Source: Paenibacillus sp. YN15 (GTDB taxonomy: Bacteria > Bacillota > Bacilli > Paenibacillales > NBRC-103111). Taken from it: a stretch of 36,639 bases of DNA. The first letter of the stretch is position 1; every line of letters begins with the position of its first letter. The DNA lies in contig NZ_QMFA01000025.1 in assembly GCF_003285005.1 (NCBI RefSeq), positions 57,150 to 93,788 of the forward strand, in the 5' to 3' direction. Positions 1-8,129 of this stretch are shown piece after piece. A program made the position numbers and the translations under genes. The notes beneath the pieces were generated by a model. The model ran no database searches. It saw nothing but the letters and a program-made list of their open reading frames with translations, and was not told where the DNA came from.

Positions 1-11
1 TGATCATGCTG

Positions 12-968
12 TCAGTGAAGCTGAAGCTTCCATTGTTCAATCTGCTCCGGGGTAAAGCCGGTAAGCTTGGCGATGAGCGCCGGATCGAGGCCTTCCTGGA
101 TCATGCGCTGGGCCACTTCCATCCTGCCTTTTTCGCGCCCCTGCTCCAACCCCTTCTGCAGACCCGCTTCCATTCCCTTCTCCATTCCTTCCTCCATGGC
201 ATAGCGCTGGAAATGAGTTTTCCATTCCATGATCTTCTTCTCCTCCTTATCGCTCATAGCTTCCACCTCCTGCCACACCAGCTGCTCCTCTTCCGGAGTA
301 AGGGGCAGATACGCATCGAAAAATACAGTCAGCAATTCCAGCTTCGCCGGGTTCAGCTCCATACGGGTCAGCATCCGCAAAAACTCCAGCTTCAGTTGAA
401 GCTTTTCTTCCTCATTATAGCCCATACTGCTGAGAAGTGCAGCAACCGCCGGGTTAACCGAGCGGATATAATCCTTCCAGTTGCATTTGCGCAATTGAAG
501 CGTGCAAAACCGGAAGCGGAGCACCTCGATGGAAGGCAGGCCCCAGCCGAAGCCGTCCGGCTCAACGGATTGTTGGCGGTGGCTGAAGATTGCGACGGGC
601 AGAACCCGAAGCCGGTGCTTCTCATACAGCCGGGCCGAATAAATGAACATCCGCTCGGCAAACGCCTCCTGGAAATATGCCTGTGGCTCCTGATGCACCA
701 GAATGAAGGACTCCTCCCCCTTCAGCCGGGTTTTGATCAGAAGATCCAGCCGCTTTTTGGTCCCGCCGGCAATATCCACCACCACCTCCTCGGATAAAAA
801 CTCCACATGCCCAAAGTCGATAGCCTCCGCCGCCTCCGGAAAAAACGCCTCCATAAATTCCCGGAAGAAGGTGTGCAGCAGCATTTTGTACAACCCGTCG
901 TGATCTGTCAAATCTTCACCTCTCCCCAAATAGGCAGTCTGCATATTTGCACAAAAAAAGAAGCACAC
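12..968 (-). CDS. Rpn family recombination-promoting nuclease / putative transposase
   Basis: 318 aa. The N-terminal half looks like the PD-(D/E)XK nuclease domain of the Rpn/YhgA family: an early 'HDGLYKMLL' segment, then 'RLDLLIK' and 'LVHQEPQ', which match the family's Asp and Glu-x-Gln catalytic positions. The C-terminal part has the family's charged glycine-spaced helix ('EEGMEKGMEAGLQKGLEQG') followed by a short 'TGFTPEQIEQW' tail. Members are DNA endonucleases linked to RecA-independent recombination or phage defence; that is family knowledge, not seen here. The GTG at 968 is preceded by GGAG (978-981) at 9 nt, so it is preferred. An ATG at codon 9 (944) has no comparable site. The gene stands alone, and the SD and start codon lie inside a predicted hairpin (962-1005). 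Family assignment is confident; the role is unknown. Confidence 0.85.
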   Translation of the reverse strand: MCFFFCANMQTAYLGRGEDLTDHDGLYKMLLHTFFREFMEAFFPEAAEAIDFGHVEFLSEEVVVDIAGGTKKRLDLLIKTRLKGEESFILVHQEPQAYFQEAFAERMFIYSARLYEKHRLRVLPVAIFSHRQQSVEPDGFGWGLPSIEVLRFRFCTLQLRKCNWKDYIRSVNPAVAALLSSMGYNEEEKLQLKLEFLRMLTRMELNPAKLELLTVFFDAYLPLTPEEEQLVWQEVEAMSDKEEKKIMEWKTHFQRYAMEEGMEKGMEAGLQKGLEQGREKGRMEVAQRMIQEGLDPALIAKLTGFTPEQIEQWKLQLH

Positions 969-1005
969 GCACCAGATCTCCGTCAGGAGAACCGGCAGGT
1001 GTGCT
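962..1005 (-). promoter_or_regulatory. Hairpin covering the SD and GTG start of the Rpn gene
   Basis: Outer arms AGCACAC (962-968) and GTGTGCT (999-1005) and inner arms TCTCC (977-981) and GGAGA (986-990) are perfectly complementary, with internal mismatches between them. In the minus-strand transcript the inner arm contains the SD GGAG and the outer arm contains the GTG start, so folding could restrict translation. Without a T-run it does not look like a terminator. Confidence 0.4.
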
Positions 1006-1115
1006 TCACGGCTGCCTTGCTATGTTTATAGGATAGCACACAGGGGAAATTTTTCAAGTGAATTTTGACGGTTTCATGTCTTCTGCGACAGATTATTGCG
1101 CATCCTGCCCTGACA

Positions 1116-1139
1116 TGCTAGTATGCTAGTATGCAAGTT
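1116..1139 (+). promoter_or_regulatory. Candidate operator upstream of uxuA (three tandem 8-mers)
   Basis: Two exact copies of TGCTAGTA (1116-1123, 1124-1131) are followed by a variant TGCAAGTT (1132-1139). CTAG is self-complementary, so overlapping pseudo-palindromes form. It lies about 34 nt before the uxuA start. It could bind a GntR/FCD-type uronate regulator; no such regulator gene is in the window. Confidence 0.4.
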
Positions 1140-1172
1140 AAGTGCAAACATTCACAAGGAGAGTAGACAGCC

Positions 1173-2240
1173 ATGGAAATGACCTTCCGGTGGTACGGCG
1201 ACAGCGATCCTGTCAAGCTTGAGTACATTGCCCAGATTCCGGGGATGAAAGGCATTGTAACCGCAATTTATGATGTTCCTGTAGGCGAAGTATGGCCCAT
1301 GGACAAAATTGAAGCTTTGAAACAGCGTGTGGAAAGCGTAGGCCTGAAAATTTCCGTTATCGAAAGTGTACCGGTTCATGAGGACATCAAGCTGGGCCTG
1401 CTCAGCCGGGACCGCTACATTGCCAACTACTGCGAAACCATCCGCAACCTGGGCAAGGCCGGCATTCCGGTGATTTGCTACAACTTCATGCCCGTATTCG
1501 ACTGGACCCGCTCCGATCTGGAATACCGCTTGCCGGACGGCTCCACCACCCTCCAATATGATGCCGAAACCGTGGCCCGCATGGACCCGAAGCTGGGCGA
1601 GCTGTCGCTGCCGGGTTGGGATACCTCCTACGGCGAAGGCGGCTTGGGCGGTCTGCTGAAGCAGTACGAGGGCATGACCGAAGAGAAGCTGTGGGAGCAT
1701 TTGCAATATTTTATTGAGGGCATCCTGCCTGCGGCTGTGGAAAGTGAAGTCAAAATGGCCATTCATCCGGATGATCCGCCGTGGTCCATCTTCGGACTGC
1801 CCCGGATTATTACCAATAAAGCCAATCTGGACCGTTTCCTGAACCTGTATGATTCCCCGTATCACGGTCTGACCCTTTGCTCCGGTTCCTTGGGCTGCGA
1901 TGCGAAGAATGATTATGTGGATATGGTGAAATATTTCGGCGGCGTCAAAAACCGGATTCACTTTGCCCATCTGCGGAATGTGAAGATTACCGGGGAAGGC
2001 TCCTTTTACGAGTCCGGCCATCTGTCCGATTGCGGCTCTCTGGATTTCTACGAGGTGGTTAAGGCGTATGTGGATTATGGCTTCGACGGACCTTTCCGTC
2101 CGGACCATGGCCGCATGATCTGGGGCGAAACCGGCAAAGCCGGCTACGGGTTGTATGACCGTGCCCTGGGCGCCGTTTATATCAACGGGCTGGCGGAAGC
2201 CATCCGCAAGTCCAATGCCGCAGCGGCGAAAGGGGTATAA
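1173..2240 (+). CDS. uxuA: Mannonate dehydratase
   Basis: 355 aa, the usual length for UxuA. It dehydrates D-mannonate to 2-keto-3-deoxygluconate in the cytoplasmic glucuronate pathway. The N-terminus '[19 protein letters not shown]' and later 'AIHPDDPP', 'LCSGSLG', 'HFAHLRNVK' and '[11 protein letters not shown]' are typical of the TIM-barrel, metal-dependent family, with His and Cys metal ligands in these segments. The ATG at 1173 has AAGGAGAG at 1156-1163 (9-nt spacer). It is followed after 6 nt by the SDR mannonate oxidoreductase gene, so the two form an operon. The tandem 8-mers upstream are the likely regulatory site. Identification is very secure. Confidence 0.96.
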   Translation: MEMTFRWYGDSDPVKLEYIAQIPGMKGIVTAIYDVPVGEVWPMDKIEALKQRVESVGLKISVIESVPVHEDIKLGLLSRDRYIANYCETIRNLGKAGIPVICYNFMPVFDWTRSDLEYRLPDGSTTLQYDAETVARMDPKLGELSLPGWDTSYGEGGLGGLLKQYEGMTEEKLWEHLQYFIEGILPAAVESEVKMAIHPDDPPWSIFGLPRIITNKANLDRFLNLYDSPYHGLTLCSGSLGCDAKNDYVDMVKYFGGVKNRIHFAHLRNVKITGEGSFYESGHLSDCGSLDFYEVVKAYVDYGFDGPFRPDHGRMIWGETGKAGYGLYDRALGAVYINGLAEAIRKSNAAAAKGV

Positions 2241-2246
2241 GCCATC

Positions 2247-3107
2247 ATGTCATCCTTGCCGTTTTCCATTGATCTGAAGGGAAAAGTCGCCGTTGTCACA
2301 GGCGGCGCAGGTGTGCTGTGCAGCCAGTTTGTATTCGCGCTGGCGGAATGCGGCGCCAAGGTAGCCATTCTGGACCGGGCGCTGGAGCCTGCCCAAGCCA
2401 AGGCGGAGGAAGTTAAGGCCCTGGGCGGCACTGCCATCGGCGTCCAAGCCGACGTGCTGGACAAAGCCAGCCTGAAGGCAGCCCACGAGACGGTTCTGGC
2501 AGAGCTGGGTCCCTGCGATATCCTTATCAACGGCGCCGGGGGCAACCACCCCAAAGGCACCACCACCAAGGAATATCTGTTCGAGGGCGATCTGAAGGAG
2601 AAGCTGGAGGATACCATCACCTTCTTCGATCTGGACCCTGCGGGCATCCAGTTTGTGTTTAACCTGAACTTCCTGGGCACGCTTTTGCCCTCCCAGGAAT
2701 TTGCGGTGGATATGGTTGGCCGGAAAGGCTGCACCATCATCAACATTTCCTCCATGAACGCCTTTACGCCGCTGACCAAGATTCCCGCCTACAGCGGCGC
2801 CAAGGCGGCGGTCAGCAACTTTACCCAATGGCTGGCGGTGCACATGTCCCGGGTAGGCATCCGGGTCAACGCCATTGCCCCCGGCTTCTTCGTTACCGCG
2901 CAGAACGAGAAGCTGCTGAAGAACCCCGACGGCACGCCGACACCGCGGACCGAGAAGATTCTGAGCAGCACCCCCATGGGCCGCTTCGGCGAAGCCGAGG
3001 AGCTGGTGGGCACCCTCTTGTATCTGGTCAGCGAAAAAGCCTCCGGCTTCGTCAACGGTGTGATCATCCCGGTTGACGGCGCATTCTCCGCCTATTCCGG
3101 CGTGTAA
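2247..3107 (+). CDS. uxuB: D-mannonate oxidoreductase (fructuronate reductase), SDR type
   Basis: 286 aa short-chain dehydrogenase. The Rossmann cofactor motif 'VTGGAGVLCSQF' lies near residues 14-25, followed by 'INGAGGNHP', the active-site Ser in 'INISSMNAF', and the YxxxK catalytic pair in 'AYSGAKAA'. The C-terminus 'ASGFVNGVIIPVDGAFSAYSGV' is typical of the gluconate/mannonate SDR group. It should interconvert fructuronate and mannonate with NAD(P)H, supplying the substrate of UxuA encoded 6 nt upstream. This is the Bacillus YjmF-type enzyme, unrelated to the long-chain UxuB of enterobacteria, so the symbol is functional rather than homologous. The substrate is inferred mainly from the uxuA partner; other sugar-acid SDR activities are possible. 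Confidence 0.88.
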   Translation: MSSLPFSIDLKGKVAVVTGGAGVLCSQFVFALAECGAKVAILDRALEPAQAKAEEVKALGGTAIGVQADVLDKASLKAAHETVLAELGPCDILINGAGGNHPKGTTTKEYLFEGDLKEKLEDTITFFDLDPAGIQFVFNLNFLGTLLPSQEFAVDMVGRKGCTIINISSMNAFTPLTKIPAYSGAKAAVSNFTQWLAVHMSRVGIRVNAIAPGFFVTAQNEKLLKNPDGTPTPRTEKILSSTPMGRFGEAEELVGTLLYLVSEKASGFVNGVIIPVDGAFSAYSGV

Positions 3108-3126
3108 AATTGTGTTGGTAAGCAGC

Positions 3127-3168
3127 AAAAAAAACCTGTGGAAGCGAAAGCTCTCCTAGGGGTTTTTG
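3127..3168 (+). terminator. Imperfect rho-independent terminator after the uxu pair
   Basis: An A-tract plus CCTGTGGAAGC pairs imperfectly, around a GAAA loop, with GCTCTCCTAGG, followed by GGTTTTT. It begins 20 nt after the stop of the SDR gene. Stem mismatches lower confidence. Confidence 0.5.
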
Positions 3169-3225
3169 GCGTGTGCGGTCTGATGGCCTGTGGGGGTCCG
3201 CAATCAAAAGGATGAAACCGGCTGG

Positions 3226-4281
3226 TTATCTGCCTATCAGCAGCCAAGTTCTATTCCACCTTTTACATAGAATGCCGAAAAGAAGAGGAAGCGCTAATCC
3301 CAACATAATCGATAATAAAGTGCGGAAGGTCTGATAGGAGAACGGAAATATTTTATCGCAAAGGGACAAAACAAATGGGTGGGACAAATAAATAATGTAC
3401 GAGAATTTACCTAAAGCGTTTATTGTCTTGGAGGCCGGAGGAAAGGCTGAAATTTCCTTTGACAACTCAATCAGGGATAAAGTTACCGCGAGGCAGTAGG
3501 GCTGTACAATAACATCGGAGAGGAGCGGATTGAACACCCAACCGCGAAGGACGAATAAATATTTTCCAATATGTATGCATAGCAGGAAAAATGTCAGGCC
3601 ATACAAAATGAAACGCTTTTGTTTTATCCATTTTGAATATCGCTCATAATGCATTCCCATATAACCGCCTAATACAAAGAAAATCATATAAGTTGTGGAT
3701 AGTATGGATCTATCGTCGACTACATGAAGGGTTTGGTTCACCCATCCAATGATAATCTGGAATAAAATAGTAAGCGATGACAGGAAGAAAGGAGCTTTTT
3801 GGGCATTTCGTTCATGAAATCGGTGAATGAGCCGAAGCAAAAAAGGTGTGAGCAAATAAAATTGCGCCAATAGAGGGACAAAGTAAAGATGATAGCTTGC
3901 TGCACCTGTAAGCGTTTCTTTGATATAGTTCTTTAGCCAGAAATAATAAGATTCATGTTTGCCAAAATGATGATAGAGATGATAAAGCAATGACCAGAGG
4001 ATGTAGGGAACAAGCAGGGATTTATACCGTTTTTTGTAAAAGTTCATGATAGAGTGCCTGTCCCCCAAACCGGGATAACGAAAGCATAAAACAAATCCGC
4101 TTAACATGATAAAGGCGGGAACGGAGAAGCTTGCCATTTTATTCATGAGAAAATAAATAAGCTGATGATTCAATCCGAATGTTGCGGAAGAGGCAAGAGT
4201 GGCTGTGCCGTGAATGACCACAACAGCAATAATGGCAAATCCTCTTGTGACTGTGATCTCTGAAATATTTCGGCTATTCAT
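3226..4281 (-). CDS. Acyltransferase family 3 membrane protein
   Basis: 351 aa, about ten predicted hydrophobic helices. The N-terminus 'ITVTRGFAIIAVVVIHG' carries the R-G...H pattern of Acyltransferase_3 (OafA/YrhL type), and 'AFIMLSGFVLCFRYPG' and 'YIIYLSHPF' are further family signatures. These inner-membrane enzymes transfer acetyl or other acyl groups to surface polysaccharides or peptidoglycan; the acceptor cannot be told from sequence. The SD AAAGGA lies 5 nt before the ATG, and a strong sigma-A-like promoter lies upstream. The gene is clearly AT-richer than its neighbours (stretches near 36-40% GC) and is flanked by unrelated operons, suggesting separate acquisition. Family is secure, substrate unknown. 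Confidence 0.88.
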   Translation of the reverse strand: MNSRNISEITVTRGFAIIAVVVIHGTATLASSATFGLNHQLIYFLMNKMASFSVPAFIMLSGFVLCFRYPGLGDRHSIMNFYKKRYKSLLVPYILWSLLYHLYHHFGKHESYYFWLKNYIKETLTGAASYHLYFVPLLAQFYLLTPFLLRLIHRFHERNAQKAPFFLSSLTILFQIIIGWVNQTLHVVDDRSILSTTYMIFFVLGGYMGMHYERYSKWIKQKRFILYGLTFFLLCIHIGKYLFVLRGWVFNPLLSDVIVQPYCLAVTLSLIELSKEISAFPPASKTINALGKFSYIIYLSHPFVLSLCDKIFPFSYQTFRTLLSIMLGLALPLLFGILCKRWNRTWLLIGR

Positions 4282-4331
4282 AGAGATCCTTTCTGTTCCA
4301 AACTATGAACAGGGGTAGCAGTATACTGGAA

Positions 4332-4360
4332 ATTATACTGGATTCATTTGCATTTGCCAA
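4332..4360 (-). promoter_or_regulatory. Sigma-A-type promoter of the acyltransferase gene
   Basis: Read on the minus strand: TTGGCA (4360-4355), 17-nt spacer, TATAAT (4337-4332), about 50 nt upstream of the ATG. Both boxes and the spacing are close to consensus, so constitutive expression is likely. Confidence 0.7.
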
Positions 4361-4455
4361 TTATAAATATAAAATGGATATCCACCCCAGCTGAACAAGG
4401 GCCGGATTGCTTTGCAGCAAACCGACCCCGGCAGTGAAAAGGAGAACCTATTTAA

Positions 4456-5118
4456 TCATAGTACCAACAGGCCAAAGTCGCAGCTCCGGTGAAAATCGGG
4501 TTGGGCGGAGGTCATCGGACTCCAGCAGCCGTAATGGGGGGAGGGGGTCCGGTCGCCGCATTTGTAGAAATTGCCGCGCATTTCCCATCCGGGTGCGGCC
4601 CGGAAATCCGGGAAGAGGCTGCCCAGCCAATCGAAGGGGATGCTGAAGGATGTTTCCCAGCAAGGCTCTGAAGAGAGGTTCCGGTTCTTGCGCCGAAGCG
4701 GACCTGAGACCTCGATGGCAAACCGGGAAAACTCGGCGGGAGCAAGAAACTGCCGGTCATTCCGCCCGCGGCCGATTTGCAGCAGCAGCGCTCCTGCCGC
4801 ATTCATTTCAAAATTTACATACCGGGGATCGCTGCCGGGACAGGGCTGCAAAAAGAACTCCACACAGCTGTCCTCGTATACCGGCTCATTATGACGCAGG
4901 CAGGCCATCCGGGGACTGGCTTCCCACACCCGGAACCTCACGTGAAGACCTGTTGCCGATTGCCACAGGCCAACCTCCGTTTGGGGAAGGCCGCCATATT
5001 CCGGCCAGGGTTGATGCTCAATCGCCAGTGGTAAAACCTCCGGCGCCTGCTCCTGTTGCGACACGGGGGACGGCAGCCGGGGAATGAGATAAGAAGGTGC
5101 TTCCTTTCGTTGGCTCAT
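4456..5118 (-). CDS. CBM9-like carbohydrate-binding protein, last gene of the nag operon
   Basis: 220 aa from the preferred ATG at 5118. The ORF extends to 5193, but the extension lies inside nagA; this ATG follows the nagA stop by 5 nt and has AGGCAGG upstream. The fold matches the CBM9-like family found alone in many Paenibacillaceae: 'VYEDSCVEFFLQP', 'YVNFEMNAAGALLLQIG', 'FSIPFDWL', 'GNFYKCGD' and the terminal 'PDFHRSCDFG'. No signal peptide and no catalytic domain, so it is probably a cytoplasmic sugar-binding protein. Close spacing to nagA indicates translational coupling and a link to amino-sugar metabolism. What it binds is not known; family assignment is good, function is not. Confidence 0.75.
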   Translation of the reverse strand: MSQRKEAPSYLIPRLPSPVSQQEQAPEVLPLAIEHQPWPEYGGLPQTEVGLWQSATGLHVRFRVWEASPRMACLRHNEPVYEDSCVEFFLQPCPGSDPRYVNFEMNAAGALLLQIGRGRNDRQFLAPAEFSRFAIEVSGPLRRKNRNLSSEPCWETSFSIPFDWLGSLFPDFRAAPGWEMRGNFYKCGDRTPSPHYGCWSPMTSAQPDFHRSCDFGLLVL

Positions 5119-5123
5119 AACCG

Positions 5124-6326
5124 CTATGCCTGCCTTTCCAGCCGGCGTCCGTTCACCCATACGCCTGATAAGCCCAGTTCTTCGTCCAGCCAAAGCAGAT
5201 CAGCCTGTTTGCCCGGAGCGATGCTCCCCGTATCGCCGTAGATGCCCAGCTCCCGGGCGGGATTGCCGCTGGCCGCCTTGCTGGCGTCGCGGATGCTGAT
5301 GCCGGCGGCGGTGACGGCATGGCGGAAGGCGCCCAGCATGGTCAGCGTGCTGCCGGCCAGGGCGCCGCCTTCCTTCAGCCGGGCTACGCCGCCGTCGACG
5401 GCCACATCCAGGCCGCCCAGCTTGTAGTCCCCCGCGGGAAGGCCGCAAGCCGACATGGCGTCGGTGACCAGCACCAATCCGTCCGGGCCTTTGGCTTGGG
5501 CCAAAAGCCGGATGCAGGAGTGGTGGACATGGTGTCCGTCGGCGATCACCTCTGCGTTAATCCGGCTGTCCGACATGACTGCGCCTACAGTGCCCGGCTC
5601 CCGGTGGTGCAGCCCCTTCATGGCATTGAAGGTGTGCACAGCATGGGAGAGCCCATGATCGGCGGCGGCGGTGATCTCGTCGTAGGTGGCGTCCGTATGT
5701 CCGGCGGACGCCACAATGCCATGATCGGCCAGCCAGCCGATCAGCTCCAGGGCCCCCTCCCGTTCGGGGGCCAGGGTCACAATGCGGATGAGGCCGGGGT
5801 ATTCCGCTTCCCAGGCCTCCAGCCAATCCCGGCGGGGCAGCACAATATGCGCCGGGTTTTGGGCTCCGGGCCACTTGGGGCTGATGAACGGGCCCTCCAG
5901 GTGGACGCCGCCCAGCTTGGCCCCGGGCATAGGACCGTTCCGGTATGCCCACGCCGCCTCCAGCACCCGGCTGATGCTGTCCCGGGAAGCGGTGACAGTG
6001 GTGGCCAGGATGGTGGTGGTGCCATGCAGCGCATGATGCACCGTTATATTATCGTAAGCGCTGGCCTCCGCATCCATAAAATCGCTGCCATGGCCTCCGT
6101 GGACATGGAGGTCGATAAAGCCCGGGACCACATAGCCGCCCGCCGCTTCAATCACAACAGCTGGTTCGGAGGCAAACGGACTCCTCGCGAATTCCTCCCG
6201 GGTACCGGCAAACTCAATCCGCTCTCCCCGGAAGCTGACGACTCCATCCTCCACAACGGCATCCTCCGTCACTACGGCGGCTCCCCGAATCACCGTGCGT
6301 TCCGCACTTTGCCTATTGTTTATCAT
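5124..6326 (-). CDS. nagA: N-acetylglucosamine-6-phosphate deacetylase
   Basis: 400 aa amidohydrolase that deacetylates GlcNAc-6-P to GlcN-6-P. The metal-binding signatures are all present: 'FIDLHVHGGHG' (HxH), 'GVHLEGPFISP' (Glu ligand), 'SAGHTDATYDE', 'AVHTFNAMKGLHHREPG' and the catalytic Asp in 'LVTDAM'. The C-terminal 'GSIAPGKQADLLWLD' is the usual amidohydrolase beta-sandwich closure. The start overlaps the end of nagB by 14 nt, and the CBM9-like gene follows after a 5-nt gap, so the operon is tightly coupled. Length and motifs are normal; identification is secure. Confidence 0.96.
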   Translation of the reverse strand: MINNRQSAERTVIRGAAVVTEDAVVEDGVVSFRGERIEFAGTREEFARSPFASEPAVVIEAAGGYVVPGFIDLHVHGGHGSDFMDAEASAYDNITVHHALHGTTTILATTVTASRDSISRVLEAAWAYRNGPMPGAKLGGVHLEGPFISPKWPGAQNPAHIVLPRRDWLEAWEAEYPGLIRIVTLAPEREGALELIGWLADHGIVASAGHTDATYDEITAAADHGLSHAVHTFNAMKGLHHREPGTVGAVMSDSRINAEVIADGHHVHHSCIRLLAQAKGPDGLVLVTDAMSACGLPAGDYKLGGLDVAVDGGVARLKEGGALAGSTLTMLGAFRHAVTAAGISIRDASKAASGNPARELGIYGDTGSIAPGKQADLLWLDEELGLSGVWVNGRRLERQA

Positions 6327-7050
6327 GAAAGCACCTCCCGGCTTCCGCGTCCAGCAGGACCACCAGGTTGGGATGGGTCTGCAAAAGCGAGGCGGGGATC
6401 TCCGTCCGGATGGGGCCGGTCAGGGCCTCGTGGACAATTTCCGCCTTGTCCTTTCCTCTGACCACCAGGAGGATGGTCTTGGCCTTCAGGATCATGCCGA
6501 CTCCCATGGTCAAGGCGTGGGTAGGCACCTGCTCCACCGAATCAAAAAAGCGCGCATTGGCCTGGCGGGTGGACTCCCGCAGCTTCACCACATGGGTGCC
6601 GCTGTTCAGGGACTGGTCCGGCTCGTTGAAGCCGATATGGCCGTTATGCCCCAGACCCAGAATTTGCAGATCAATCTGCTTGGCCTGCTCCAGCAAAAGG
6701 TCATACCTGCGGCATTCCGCCTCCAGGTCCGCCGCCATACCGTTGGGAATATGCCGCTGGGATGCAGGCAGATCGATATGCCGGAACAGATGCTGCTCCA
6801 TGTAGGTATGGTAGCTTTCGGGATGGTCCAGGGGCAGCCCGGCGTATTCGTCCAGATTGAAGGAGGTGGCCAGCCTGAAGCTGACCAGACCTTTTTTGAA
6901 GCTTTGGACCAATTCCTCATAAATGCCGATGGGGGTGCTGCCTGTGGCCAGTCCCAGCACTGCCCGGGGATTGGTCTGGATCAGTCCGGTAATAATCCCG
7001 GCTCCGGCAGCGTTCAGCTCTTGATTGGTGCGGAAGGTTAAAATGTTCAT
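6313..7050 (-). CDS. nagB: Glucosamine-6-phosphate deaminase
   Basis: 245 aa. It converts GlcN-6-P to fructose-6-P and ammonia, following NagA. Motifs: the phosphate loop 'LGLATGSTPIGIYEEL', 'SFNLDEYAGL' (catalytic Asp) and 'ILGLGHNGHIGFNEP' (catalytic His and Glu region). The length matches the short Bacillus-type NagB, which lacks the allosteric extension of the E. coli enzyme. Its ATG overlaps the stop of the upstream RpiR gene by 4 nt and its end overlaps the nagA start. Function secure. Confidence 0.96.
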   Translation of the reverse strand: MNILTFRTNQELNAAGAGIITGLIQTNPRAVLGLATGSTPIGIYEELVQSFKKGLVSFRLATSFNLDEYAGLPLDHPESYHTYMEQHLFRHIDLPASQRHIPNGMAADLEAECRRYDLLLEQAKQIDLQILGLGHNGHIGFNEPDQSLNSGTHVVKLRESTRQANARFFDSVEQVPTHALTMGVGMILKAKTILLVVRGKDKAEIVHEALTGPIRTEIPASLLQTHPNLVVLLDAEAGRCFHDKQ

Positions 7051-7910
7051 TGGCAGAATCCTTTCTCCCGGCGGTATTTGTTCACCATCTGGAAGGAACG
7101 CTCCAGATGGGGCACATGCTCGTCAAACTGCTGGCTCAAAAGAGCCGTGAACAGAATGTCAATAATATGGAGCTGGGCAATCCGCGACGCCATATCTCCC
7201 CGGTGCATGCCTGATTCCAGGGAGGAGGTAAACAAAGCGATATCTGCGGCTGCGGCCAGCGTATTGGGGCCGTAACGGGTCAGGGACACCGCTTTGGCTC
7301 CGCCTTCCTTGGCGCACCGGACGGAGTCGATGATTTCCGGCGTTTCGCCGGAATAGGAGACAGCGATTACCAGGTCGCCGGAGCCTAAGGAGGAGGCGGA
7401 GGTAATCTGCATGTGGGGATCGGTAAAAGCCTGGGCCCGCTTGCCGATGCGGATCAGCTTCTGGGCGAAATCCGAGGCGACGATGCCCGAGGTGGCCACC
7501 CCGTACAGATCAATCCGCCCCGCGGCTTGCAATAGCTCCAGCACAGCCTCCAATTGACGGTAATCCACCAGACGGGTGGTGTCGGAGATGGAATGGATAT
7601 GATTGGCCTCAATGGCGGACACAATCCCGGGAAGCGTATTGCCGGCCACAATATCCTGATAGGTTTCCGGCATTGGCTTCATGGCCAGCTCAGCGGCAAT
7701 TTTCATTTTCAGATCGGCGTAGCCGTTGGTCTGGATCAGCTTGCAGAACCGGGAGATAGAGGCGGTGCTGGCATTGGCCGCTTCCGACAGCTCCTTAATG
7801 CCCATGCGGATCATCAGCTCCGGCTGCTCCAGAATGAAGGCGGCGATTTCCCGGTCCTTGGGGTTCAGCTCAGGCAGACGCTCCCGGATTAAATGCAATA
7901 TACCGGTCAT
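7047..7910 (-). CDS. MurR/RpiR family regulator of the nag operon
   Basis: 287 aa. The N-terminal 80 residues form an HTH_6 helix-turn-helix ('GIKELSEAANASTASISRFCKLI'). Residues of about 120-260 form a SIS phosphosugar-binding domain ('IDLYGVATSGIVASDFAQKLIRIG', 'GDLVIAVSYSGETPEIIDSV', 'AVSLTRYG'). Family members sense phosphosugars; the first-gene position and 4-nt overlap with nagB make GlcNAc-6-P or GlcN-6-P the likely effector (inference). The SD AAGGAAGGGAAG precedes the ATG. It is probably autoregulated, since it heads the operon. A MurR role in MurNAc-6-P sensing cannot be excluded, but no murQ is present. Confidence 0.88.
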   Translation of the reverse strand: MTGILHLIRERLPELNPKDREIAAFILEQPELMIRMGIKELSEAANASTASISRFCKLIQTNGYADLKMKIAAELAMKPMPETYQDIVAGNTLPGIVSAIEANHIHSISDTTRLVDYRQLEAVLELLQAAGRIDLYGVATSGIVASDFAQKLIRIGKRAQAFTDPHMQITSASSLGSGDLVIAVSYSGETPEIIDSVRCAKEGGAKAVSLTRYGPNTLAAAADIALFTSSLESGMHRGDMASRIAQLHIIDILFTALLSQQFDEHVPHLERSFQMVNKYRREKGFCQ

Positions 7911-7937
7911 AAGCTTCCCTTCCTTTACATTGCGAAA

Positions 7938-7985
7938 ATATATTTAATGAAAATTATCATTTTGAAGAAAATAATTTACATCATG
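7938..7985 (-). promoter_or_regulatory. AT-rich control region of the nag operon
   Basis: This AT-rich stretch upstream of the RpiR gene contains an imperfect inverted repeat with AAAAT/ATTTT arms around 7949-7962 and a second AAAATAATTT block. RpiR regulators bind such AT-rich palindromes, so this is the likely operator and promoter area; the exact boxes are not clear. Confidence 0.35.
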
Positions 7986-8054
7986 ATCATACCAAATAAC
8001 CGCCCCTCCCGCAAGCAGGAAAAGGGGCTATGAGCGCGCGGACTCAAGCCAAAA

Positions 8055-8082
8055 GCCGCCGGAAACAACTGCTTCCGGCGGC
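8055..8082 (-). terminator. Hairpin terminator after the beta-helix gene
   Basis: Perfect 10-bp stem GCCGCCGGAA (8055-8064) / TTCCGGCGGC (8073-8082) with an 8-nt loop. In minus-strand direction it is followed by TTTT. It lies about 50 nt past the stop of the gene ending at 8130. Confidence 0.65.
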
Positions 8083-8129
8083 AAACTGGCGGAAGCCGCG
8101 CGTCCCCTACAGGTATGTCTGGATGTCGG

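Noticed and set aside
5319-6461. 380-codon plus-strand reading frame opposite nagA
   Set aside because: It mirrors nagA, whose motifs are intact. Long antisense frames are expected in GC-rich genes with biased third positions.
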